Origin: Sphingobacteriaceae bacterium
GTDB taxonomy: Bacteria > Bacteroidota > Bacteroidia > B-17B0 > Aurantibacillaceae
DNA length: 12,069 nucleotides
Assembly (NCBI GenBank): GCA_023251695.1
Contig: JAHEYE010000081.1
Location: 1 to 12,069, forward strand
Reading direction: 5' to 3'
Positions 6,194 to 12,069 of the stretch are shown here, piece by piece; positions within the stretch are counted from its first letter, which is position 1, and every line of letters starts with the position of its first letter. Below the pieces are notes generated by a model. The model worked only from the letters and a program-made list of their open reading frames with translations. It did not search any database and had not been told where the DNA came from. The position numbers were made by a program, and so were the translations under genes.

Positions 6194-7597
6194 ATGGCAA
6201 AATTCAGGATAATATTATTTCTTTTGGTTATTACTGCTGGTTCGTATTCGCAGATAGTTGGTACAAAATTTATTGCAGATTCTTCGTATTATAAGGAGTC
6301 GGGCAATTTTTGGATAAATCCTCCTCCGACTAACATTTATGTTTACAATACTCAGTATATCTTAGGCGATACTATAATAGGAAATAAGTATTATCAAAAA
6401 TTGTACTGCACTGGCAGAAATAAATTTGATACAATATGCAAAGGAGCCATGAGTTTATTATATCATGATAGCGATAAAGTGTATTATAATAATAAACTTG
6501 TGTATAATTTTAATCTCGTATTAGGCGATACATTAAACATATACTACCCTTCACTGCCTGTACATCCTGCGGGTTATTATACTTATACGGTTACTACAAA
6601 GGATTCAATTTATATTGGAAATAAATGGCGTAAGCAAATTACATTCACCGGACCAACAATCATTCCTGTTAAATTAAGATGGGTTGATGGCTTGGGCGAT
6701 TTATATTATGGTATTGCACCATCATATAGTTCAATTGATTTCTATAAAATGTTGGGGGGAACATATACCTTAACATGTTTTTCAGAACATTTTCAAAATA
6801 CTTATGGTAATGGATGCGGTGTAAATTCGTTTTGCGGAGACAACAATTTAACTTCTGTTATCCCTTGCAGCCCGGAATATAGCTCCATTACTTTTTCATT
6901 AAATGGAGGCACTGCTCCATATAGTTTTAATATTCAAACACCTTCTGCGTGTTCTACCCCTAATTATACCGCGGCTGCAACTTCAACAAATCCTACTTTT
7001 ACATTAAGTTGTTCCGGGGTATATACATTTACGGTTAAGGATTCGAACAATAATTCACTTGGAATAACCACTCACACCGCAACAAATTCATCTATAATTA
7101 ATTTTAATGTTATTTCTACAAAAGATACAATATGTTCAGGTGAATCAACATCATTAAGTATAAACGGAAGCACTTCTAGTTACACGGTTAATCCTATTAA
7201 TTGGAATGATGGATCAGTAGGTTCTCCTATATTTGTTTCTCCAGTTAACACTTATACTTATTCTGTAAGTGGTTTATATACATCCACTAGTACGAGAACG
7301 TGTTCCGTCACTGGCTTTAAAAAAATAGTAGTAAATCCTTGTATTGGTATTAAAGAGTATGAAATAAATAAATTACAAATTTATCCGAATCCTTCAAGCT
7401 CAATTATAACTATTTTAGGAGGGGAAATTGAATTTAGAAATTCAGAAATTGAAATCGTAAGTTATTTAGGGCAAACTGTATTTAAGATGAATTACAAAAA
7501 TGAAATAGATGTTTCTGAATTATCTAACGGTTGTTATTTTATTACAATCACCAACCAGGAAAAACAGCCATTCCATTCTAAGTTTATTAAAGAGTAA
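6194..7597 (+). CDS. T9SS-secreted protein with Ig/PKD-like domains
   Basis: A 467-residue exported protein. Residues 1-20 are a signal peptide (MAKFRIILFLLVITAGSYSQ). About 21-190 form a beta-rich region with a GDTIIGNKYYQKLY-type strand and RWVDGLGDLYYG (162-173), a pattern common in Bacteroidota secreted proteins without a known activity. About 225-300 and 308-383 look like Ig/PKD-like sandwiches; the second starts DTICSGESTSLSI and ends with a Cys and VVNPC, as in adhesin-like domains. Residues about 394-467 form a T9SS sorting domain (LQIYPNPSSS, IVSYLGQTVF, DVSELSNGCYFITI). Twelve cysteines suggest disulfides outside the cell. Its ATG follows the preceding TAG with no intervening base, so the two genes are surely co-transcribed and probably translationally coupled. 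An adhesive or matrix role is a guess. Confidence 0.85.
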   Translation: MAKFRIILFLLVITAGSYSQIVGTKFIADSSYYKESGNFWINPPPTNIYVYNTQYILGDTIIGNKYYQKLYCTGRNKFDTICKGAMSLLYHDSDKVYYNNKLVYNFNLVLGDTLNIYYPSLPVHPAGYYTYTVTTKDSIYIGNKWRKQITFTGPTIIPVKLRWVDGLGDLYYGIAPSYSSIDFYKMLGGTYTLTCFSEHFQNTYGNGCGVNSFCGDNNLTSVIPCSPEYSSITFSLNGGTAPYSFNIQTPSACSTPNYTAAATSTNPTFTLSCSGVYTFTVKDSNNNSLGITTHTATNSSIINFNVISTKDTICSGESTSLSINGSTSSYTVNPINWNDGSVGSPIFVSPVNTYTYSVSGLYTSTSTRTCSVTGFKKIVVNPCIGIKEYEINKLQIYPNPSSSIITILGGEIEFRNSEIEIVSYLGQTVFKMNYKNEIDVSELSNGCYFITITNQEKQPFHSKFIKE

Positions 7598-7606
7598 TTT
7601 TATTTT

Positions 7607-8182
7607 CTAATCTTCCTTCTTCTTCAAAAATTCATCCGTAAAATGTTTTTGCGATTTTGCCTCGCTGAATTTCCCGGCATTGTATTCCTTAGATTTATTT
7701 CTTGATATTGATAAGCTTTCCCAATCAGAATCCTTAACTATTTTGGCAACGTAAACTATTTGTCCGACATGGTAAGGATAATGCGCTAACTGACGATTAA
7801 TAGCTTCCATAACCGTATGCCCTTCGTTACGGATGTAAATTATTTTTTCAAGATCACCAAGTTTAATTTCATCAAGAGTTTTAAATAAACGGTCCCAGCC
7901 TTTATCCCACAAAGCAATCACTTCCTCTCTTGTTTTTAAATCACTCAAGAATTCTCCGTCACGGTTACGCCATTCTTTTTCGCCATCACTCGTAAAAAAA
8001 TCGGTCCAACGCGAAATCATATTGCCGCTGAGGTGCTTTACTATAGTAGCAATGCTATTGCTTTCTTCGTTGAGTTGCCAGAATAATTTTTCATCAGGAA
8101 TTTGCGCCATGGCTTTTTCACCCAGACTTTTGTAAAACAAGAACTGGCGGTTCATGCTCTTTAAATAATTTTCACCAATCAT
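7607..8182 (-). CDS. DinB-superfamily protein, DUF1572-like
   Basis: A 191-residue protein of the DinB/YfiT four-helix-bundle superfamily, resembling DUF1572. Members bind a divalent metal through three histidines; some are thiol transferases using bacillithiol or mycothiol, but most have no known substrate. Here His50 (IVKHLSGN) and the pair His134/His138 (LAHYPYHVGQIVY) form the expected triad. A cytosolic location is inferred from the absence of a signal peptide. The Lys/Glu-rich tail (about 160-191) looks disordered. The gene lies 35 nt after the M28 peptidase gene on the same strand, and AAGGA lies 5 nt before its ATG, a rare clear Shine-Dalgarno-like site here. It converges on the T9SS gene with only 9 nt between stop codons and no obvious terminator. 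Confidence 0.85.
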   Translation of the reverse strand: MIGENYLKSMNRQFLFYKSLGEKAMAQIPDEKLFWQLNEESNSIATIVKHLSGNMISRWTDFFTSDGEKEWRNRDGEFLSDLKTREEVIALWDKGWDRLFKTLDEIKLGDLEKIIYIRNEGHTVMEAINRQLAHYPYHVGQIVYVAKIVKDSDWESLSISRNKSKEYNAGKFSEAKSQKHFTDEFLKKKED

Positions 8183-8217
8183 CTAATCCTTTTTTGTCTC
8201 TTTCCTCCCTTAAGTCT

Positions 8218-9582
8218 CTACTTATATTTATCAATCAAATAAATTAAACTTCCAATAGCAGCCGCGCCTAATTCCAATTCGCGTTTATTTACTTTATCGA
8301 AGGTGTCATCTTGCGTGTGGTGAATATCAAAGTAGCGTTGAACATCCGGTTCAAAACCAATACAAGGCACACCAAATTTTTCAAGCGGACCAATATCTGC
8401 GCCTCCGCCTCCTTTATTGATACGGTTAATGAAATAGGGTTCTAACAAGGGTTTCCAGGTGAGTGCTAATTTGTACATTCCCGCTGTTGTGTCAACACCA
8501 AAACCTCTTGGTGTAAATCCGCCACCGTCAGTTTCGATGGCTGCAATGTGTTTCCATTTCTTTTTCTCTGTCTCTTTTGCATAAGCTTTTGCGCCGCCCA
8601 AACCATTTTCTTCATTCATAAAAGCAATCGCTCTGATACTATGGCGCGGTTTAAGTCCGGCTTTTTTAAACATACCCATTACATCAATCGACTGCACAAC
8701 ACCTGCACCATCATCATGTGCGCCTTCTCCGTTATCCCAACTATCCAAATGTCCACCCACAATAATATACTCATCCGGTTTTTCTTTTCCTCTTATTTCA
8801 CCAATCACATTAAACGAAGCTGTATCCTTAAATGTTTTACATGTTGATTTTAATTGCACCAAAAGTTTCGGGTCAGCTTTTAGAGCCGCTGCTAAATCAT
8901 CCGCAGCTTTGTAACTTAAAGCAAAAGAAGGAATTTTTACATCGGCACTATCATACGTCATGGCGCCTGTATGCGGCGAATCGTTATTTACCGAACTCAT
9001 GCTTCTCACTAAAGTTGCAACCGCACCATATTTACTTGCTTTAACAGCTCCGACATATCTGTATTTTACATTTTCGCCATAGGATTGTCCGGTTGAAATA
9101 TTTTTTGGATTAAAAGGCACATTGTAAAAAACAACTTTTCCTTTTACCAGATTTTTTTCGCCGAGGTTTTTTAATTCTTCGAAACTTTTTACTTCAACAA
9201 CAGCTGCGTTCATTCCTGAAACAGGCGTAGAGGTGGAGCCTCCCAATGCGCATACAGTTAAATTGATGCGTTTACCTGGGTAAGTTGCAACGGCCATTTC
9301 TTTTCCGCCGCGTTCCCAATGCGTCACCATGCAAGGTTCTAAATAAACAGTATCTGCGCCGGCAGCATACATAGCTTCCTTGGCCCATTCAACTGATTTT
9401 GCTGCCTGAGGAGAACCACTGATCCTCCCGCCGATGGTTTTACAAAGTACTTCCAGATTTTTATACGCTTTACCTTCGGTTAAATAGTAATCGTAAATCT
9501 TACGGATGTTAACCGAGTCCTTGTTTTGTGCTTTAGCAGAAAAAACAATTGTAATAAGAAAAAGTGTTTTTAGTGTTTTCAT
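8218..9582 (-). CDS. M28-family zinc exopeptidase, carboxypeptidase Q-like
   Basis: A 454-residue exported metallopeptidase. Residues 1-19 are a signal peptide (MKTLKTLFLITIVFSAKAQ). A protease-associated (PA) domain is inserted at about 115-250. The M28 catalytic core shows GGHLDSW (277-282) with zinc ligand His278 and Asp280, DDGAG (290-294) with the bridging Asp, MNEENG (322-327) with the catalytic Glu and a zinc ligand (324/325), ETDGGG (350-355) with Asp352, and DIHHTQDD (419-426) with the last His ligand at 421 or 422. Motif order and spacing match carboxypeptidase Q-like enzymes, which release amino acids from dipeptides. Periplasmic or surface peptide scavenging is inferred. Lacking a T9SS domain, it probably stays in the periplasm. 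A palindromic repeat lies 32 nt upstream, between it and the DUF721 gene, so membership of the recF operon is possible but uncertain. Confidence 0.93.
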   Translation of the reverse strand: MKTLKTLFLITIVFSAKAQNKDSVNIRKIYDYYLTEGKAYKNLEVLCKTIGGRISGSPQAAKSVEWAKEAMYAAGADTVYLEPCMVTHWERGGKEMAVATYPGKRINLTVCALGGSTSTPVSGMNAAVVEVKSFEELKNLGEKNLVKGKVVFYNVPFNPKNISTGQSYGENVKYRYVGAVKASKYGAVATLVRSMSSVNNDSPHTGAMTYDSADVKIPSFALSYKAADDLAAALKADPKLLVQLKSTCKTFKDTASFNVIGEIRGKEKPDEYIIVGGHLDSWDNGEGAHDDGAGVVQSIDVMGMFKKAGLKPRHSIRAIAFMNEENGLGGAKAYAKETEKKKWKHIAAIETDGGGFTPRGFGVDTTAGMYKLALTWKPLLEPYFINRINKGGGGADIGPLEKFGVPCIGFEPDVQRYFDIHHTQDDTFDKVNKRELELGAAAIGSLIYLIDKYK

Positions 9583-9614
9583 AATTTTCGTTTCAATTTT
9601 TACCGCATTGTTTA

Positions 9615-9669
9615 CCTCACCCGTCAGCTAAAGCTGACCCCCTCTCCTTGCAGGAGAGGGGGAATGAGG
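9615..9669. repeat. Branched palindromic intergenic repeat
   Basis: Two hairpins lie side by side inside a short closing stem. CCTCA (9615-9619) pairs with TGAGG (9665-9669). GTCAGCT-AA-AGCTGAC (9623-9638) is the first hairpin. CCCCCTCTCCT (9638-9648) and AGGAGAGGGGG (9652-9662) form an 11-bp stem with a TGC loop. The two inner hairpins share base 9638. No T-run follows on either strand, so this is not a normal terminator. I recall similar CCTCTCC...GGAGAGG intergenic repeats in many environmental genomes. It starts one base after the DUF721 stop codon. Confidence 0.75.
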
Positions 9670-9670
9670 C

Positions 9671-9961
9671 TTATTTAAATACTATGTCGTTAATTAATTT
9701 ACTTCCGCAAAAGCGGTTGATGTTAGTGATTATTTGTTGTTTGTTAAATGATAATTCCTGTTTCAAAGCTGCTGATTTTAATGTTAAAAACAAAACCGTA
9801 TCGTTAAAAGAAATATCTAAAGTATTATTGGCAATATGTTCGCCCACGATTTCTTTCCAGCTGTTCTTCACTGTGAAACGACTTATTTTCACATCCAGTT
9901 TTTCCTGTTTCAGGAATTGGTTAATGGCATCGCCTACTTTTATCAGATTACTTTTTCTCAT
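9671..9961 (-). CDS. DUF721 / DciA-like protein
   Basis: A 96-residue DUF721-family protein. The family includes DciA, which helps load the replicative helicase DnaB in bacteria lacking DnaC or DnaI. The WKEIVGEHIANNT block (35-47) is the characteristic core, with the following strands SFNDTVLFLTLKSAALKQEL as expected. The protein is the short single-domain form. Its start lies 2 nt after the recF stop, so the two are co-transcribed and probably translationally coupled; a DUF721 gene next to recF is a recurring Bacteroidota arrangement. A helicase-loading role is known for DciA in other phyla and is only inferred here. Confidence 0.85.
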   Translation of the reverse strand: MRKSNLIKVGDAINQFLKQEKLDVKISRFTVKNSWKEIVGEHIANNTLDISFNDTVLFLTLKSAALKQELSFNKQQIITNINRFCGSKLINDIVFK

Positions 9962-9963
9962 TT

Positions 9964-11070
9964 CTATTTTATTACTTCAGCGGAACCGTTATCTACCAAA
10001 AATATTTTTTTATCAATGTGATTGAACGCAAACAAATCTTTAATACGCGCGGCATGGGTATCTGTAATGAACACCTGTCCGAAATTATCATCACTCACCA
10101 GCTCAATTAATTTCCTGAAACGCGTTTCGTCTAATTTATCGTAAACATCATCCAACAACAAGAGTGGCTTAGTGTTTTTTTTAGTTTTTATGAACTCAAA
10201 TTGTGCCAGTTTTAAAGCTAAAAGGTAAGATTTTTGTTGACCCTGTGAAGCATATTTTTTTAAACTATAACCATTAATAGCGAAATCAAGGTCATCTTTA
10301 TGCGGACCAACCGTTGTATAATGTAAAATACGGTCGCGCTCGATGGTGGTTAATATGGCGGTTTTATAATCACGTTCGCCTACGGATGATTCATAATTTA
10401 AGGCAACTTCTTCCTTGCTTTCGCTAATGTATGCATAATGTTTGTTGAAGAGCGGTGTGAATTCTTTTAAAAATGCAATCCGGATCTGTAAAATGCCTTT
10501 TCCATGAATAATTAATTGTTCATCCCAGATTTCCAGAGTAACTGAATCGAATGCTTTTGATTCGTAAAATTGTTTCAATAAAGCATTGCGTTGTTTCAAC
10601 ACCTGGTTATAGGCAATTAATTTTTCAAGATAAACTTTATCGTATTGTGAAATGATTCCATCAATAAATTTTCTTCGCGTTTCGCTCGCCCCATTTATTA
10701 ATTCGGTATCGGCAGGCGAGATCATTACCATGGGGTACATGCCTATGTGTTCCGATAAACGCTCATATTCTTTTTTATCGTGCTTAAATATTTTTTTCTG
10801 ATTACGTTTTTGTCCGCAATACACTTCGGTATTTTCCCCGTTACGGTTATAGGCTCCCTGAATCACAAAAAAACCTTCTCCGTGTTTAATATTCTGACTA
10901 TCTGCCGAATTAAAAAAACTCTTGCAAAAGGATAAATAATGTATAGCATCGAGGATATTGGTCTTTCCCATACCATTGTTCCCGACAAGGCAGTTCATTT
11001 TTTCACTGAAATCGAAGGTCACATCAGTGTAATTTTTGAAGTTTATAAGGGAAAGCTGCTTTAAAACCAT
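9964..11070 (-). CDS. recF: DNA replication and repair protein RecF
   Basis: RecF is a cytosolic ABC-type ATPase of the SMC/Rad50 class. With RecO and RecR it promotes RecA loading at single-strand gaps and stalled forks. The 368-residue protein opens with LKQLSLINFKNY, the standard RecF N terminus. It carries Walker A GNNGMGKT (30-37), the ABC signature SQGQQKS (275-281), Walker B LLLLDD (303-308), a D-loop DKLDETR (311-317) and the switch motif TDTHA (336-340). YTTVGPHKDDL (251-261) is also typical. Length is slightly above the E. coli protein. No key residue is missing. It is the first gene of the minus-strand unit and diverges from the TPR gene at 11181. Confidence 0.97.
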   Translation of the reverse strand: MVLKQLSLINFKNYTDVTFDFSEKMNCLVGNNGMGKTNILDAIHYLSFCKSFFNSADSQNIKHGEGFFVIQGAYNRNGENTEVYCGQKRNQKKIFKHDKKEYERLSEHIGMYPMVMISPADTELINGASETRRKFIDGIISQYDKVYLEKLIAYNQVLKQRNALLKQFYESKAFDSVTLEIWDEQLIIHGKGILQIRIAFLKEFTPLFNKHYAYISESKEEVALNYESSVGERDYKTAILTTIERDRILHYTTVGPHKDDLDFAINGYSLKKYASQGQQKSYLLALKLAQFEFIKTKKNTKPLLLLDDVYDKLDETRFRKLIELVSDDNFGQVFITDTHAARIKDLFAFNHIDKKIFLVDNGSAEVIK

Positions 11071-11081
11071 GGAAACAAGGG

Positions 11082-11089
11082 TAAATTTA
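11082..11089 (-). promoter_or_regulatory. Possible -7 box for recF
   Basis: TAAATTTA on the minus strand matches TAnnTTTG at all but the last base and lies 11 nt before the recF ATG at 11070. No convincing -33 box accompanies it. The sequence is self-complementary and AT-rich, so chance is a real alternative. Confidence 0.35.
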
Positions 11090-11125
11090 AGCCATTTTTA
11101 CAGTAAAAACCCCTTTTAAAATAAA

Positions 11126-11157
11126 TTTCGGGATTTAAATTAAAAAATCTATTTTTG
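11126..11157 (+). promoter_or_regulatory. Promoter of the TPR gene
   Basis: TTTC at 11126-11129 (3 of 4 for the -33 box), a 20-nt spacer, then a perfect -7 box TATTTTTG at 11150-11157. The ATG at 11181 lies 23 nt after the box, giving a short leader of ordinary length. This is the best-formed promoter in the window. Confidence 0.65.
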
Positions 11158-11180
11158 TCACCTTAAAATTAGTCGATAAA

Positions 11181-11966
11181 ATGGCCGAAATAAAGGAAGA
11201 AAACCCGGTTGAGAACGTTGAAAACAACGACAACGAAAACGTTGAGGTTGAAGAGGAATCGAGCGAGGAAGAATCGTCGAAGCCCAAGGTGATAGATCCA
11301 ACCCTTGAAGGTTTACAGTTTTTTTATGAGAAGCATAAGAAAATGATTAATTACGTGGGCGGAAGCGTCGCTTTAGTAGTTGGTTTATTTGTGTTTTATA
11401 AGTTTTACTGGTTACCGGATAAAGAAAAGGAAGCTGCCAACGAAATTTTCTGGGCACAAACTTTTTTTGAGAGAGACAGTTTCAATATTGCGCTAAAAGG
11501 CGGTTACATGGTTCGTACATCTGAGGGCGATAAAACCATGATGGGTTTTGAACAGGTGGCCGATCAATATGGAATTACTGCAGTGGGTAGTCTTGCTAAT
11601 TATTACGCGGGTGTTTGTTGTTTGCGTACGGCTCAATACGAAAAAGCTATTGAATTTTTGCAGAAGTATGATGGCAATGATATGATGGTGGCGCCTATGG
11701 CGATTGGTTGTATTGGTGATGCTAACATGGAACTGAACCGGACAGATGAAGCGCTGAAATATTACCTGAAAGCTGCAGATAAAAACGCAAACGATTTTAC
11801 AACACCGGTGTTTTTGAGAAAAGCCGCTTTCGCGTATGAAATGAAAAATAATTATCAGGAAGCTTTGAATATTTACGAGCGTATTAAAAAGGAATATACA
11901 CAAAGTAACGAAGCCCGCGAAGTTGAAAAGTATATTGCTAAAGTGAAAGCTTTGGGTAACTTGTAA
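11181..11966 (+). CDS. Membrane-anchored tetratricopeptide repeat protein
   Basis: A 261-residue protein. Residues 1-38 are very acidic (Glu/Asn/Asp rich) and probably disordered. One membrane segment spans about 57-78 (NYVGGSVALVVGLFVFYKFYW). The acidic N terminus is probably cytoplasmic, with the TPR part outside the inner membrane; this orientation is inferred. TPR-like helix pairs occupy about 137-165 (LANYYAGVCCLRTAQYEKAIEFL), 171-200 (IGDANMELNRTDEALKYYLKA) and 210-240 (AYEMKNNYQEALNIYERI). The layout resembles YfgM-type inner-membrane TPR proteins that assist periplasmic chaperones, but identity is not shown. In many Bacteroidota a gene of this kind sits between recF and ribH, which matches the order here. 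It has its own promoter, divergent from recF. Confidence 0.85.
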   Translation: MAEIKEENPVENVENNDNENVEVEEESSEEESSKPKVIDPTLEGLQFFYEKHKKMINYVGGSVALVVGLFVFYKFYWLPDKEKEAANEIFWAQTFFERDSFNIALKGGYMVRTSEGDKTMMGFEQVADQYGITAVGSLANYYAGVCCLRTAQYEKAIEFLQKYDGNDMMVAPMAIGCIGDANMELNRTDEALKYYLKAADKNANDFTTPVFLRKAAFAYEMKNNYQEALNIYERIKKEYTQSNEAREVEKYIAKVKALGNL

Positions 11967-11967
11967 T

Positions 11968-12000
11968 ATCAGCCATCATTAATTTACGCTGATTTTTTTT
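11968..12000 (+). terminator. Weak terminator or attenuating hairpin before the next gene
   Basis: ATCAGC (11968-11973) pairs with GCTGAT (11988-11993) across a 14-nt loop, and the T-run continues to 12000. The stem is only 6 bp, extendable past one mismatch. It stands just 7 nt before the next ATG, so it may permit read-through into that gene rather than stop transcription. Confidence 0.4.
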
Positions 12001-12007
12001 ACTATTC

Positions 12008-12069
12008 ATGTCGAGCCAGCATAAAAATTTATCAAAACAGGAAGGCAGTGCAGTTAAAAAAGCTGCTTC
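12008..12069 (+). CDS. Start of a gene, probably 6,7-dimethyl-8-ribityllumazine synthase (partial)
   Basis: The open frame runs from ATG at 12008 off the end of the window, giving 20 complete codons (MSSQHKNLSKQEGS and on). The KNLS near the N terminus and the position after the TPR gene fit Bacteroidota RibH, the lumazine synthase of riboflavin biosynthesis, whose N-terminal arm often contains a KNLS-like stretch. The conserved core lies outside the window, so the product is an inference from context and no gene symbol is given. The start is 41 nt after the TPR stop. Confidence 0.45.
   Translation, partial: MSSQHKNLSKQEGSAVKKAA

Noticed and set aside
9648..10025. Plus-strand open frame crossing the repeat, DUF721 and the end of recF
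   Set aside because: It begins inside the branched palindrome and runs antisense to two recognised genes; the translation has no family features.
11493..11903. Minus-strand open frame opposite the TPR gene
   Set aside because: Antisense to a gene with clear TPR and membrane features; rich in His/Ile/Thr as expected for a shadow frame.
1..12069. Defence island, prophage, insertion sequence, tRNA or rRNA
   Set aside because: No integrase, transposase, phage structural, nuclease-helicase or toxin-antitoxin signature was seen in any coding region, and no cloverleaf or rRNA-like sequence was recognised by eye.

Overview
The window is AT-rich chromosomal DNA from a member of the Bacteroidota, most likely an environmental Flavobacteriales, Chitinophagales or Sphingobacteriales lineage. 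Four signs support this. Two proteins end in type IX secretion (T9SS) C-terminal sorting domains. Several start sites are preceded by the Bacteroidota -7 promoter box TAnnTTTG instead of a clear Shine-Dalgarno. The small lipoprotein has an SSC lipobox. The recF / DUF721 / TPR / probable ribH neighbourhood is typical of the phylum.

Layout. (1) 28-111: twelve heptamers ending at a stop codon. (2) 110-2830, minus strand: a tight three-gene cluster, with an outer-membrane-type protein, lipoyl synthase lipA and a second outer-membrane-type protein. A dispersed-repeat-like sequence runs into the lipA start codon. (3) 2893-2990: a REP/BIME-like element made of three palindromes. (4) 3030-3437: an OsmC-family protein, sharing a bidirectional terminator with a convergent 42-residue lipoprotein gene. 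(5) 3734-4405: uracil-DNA glycosylase ung, divergent from the lipoprotein gene. (6) 4538-7597: two abutting genes for T9SS-secreted proteins, the first a predicted seven-bladed beta-propeller. (7) 11070 to 7607, minus strand: recF, DUF721/DciA-like, a branched palindromic repeat, an M28 carboxypeptidase Q-like peptidase and a DinB/DUF1572-like protein. (8) 11181 to the end, plus strand: a membrane-anchored TPR protein and the first codons of a gene that is probably ribH.

How the genes relate. Most are housekeeping functions: lipoate cofactor synthesis, base-excision repair, recombination and helicase-loading accessory functions, and peroxide detoxification. They sit beside exported proteins typical of Bacteroidota. 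I see no phage, insertion sequence, CRISPR array, toxin-antitoxin pair, defence island or RNA gene. I do not see a convincing new multi-gene system. The most unusual content is non-coding: four unrelated repeat types, each lying at a gene boundary, one of them a strong G-quadruplex candidate. There are also promoter boxes placed so close to start codons that some messages may be leaderless, and a tiny lipoprotein gene that routine annotation would probably miss.
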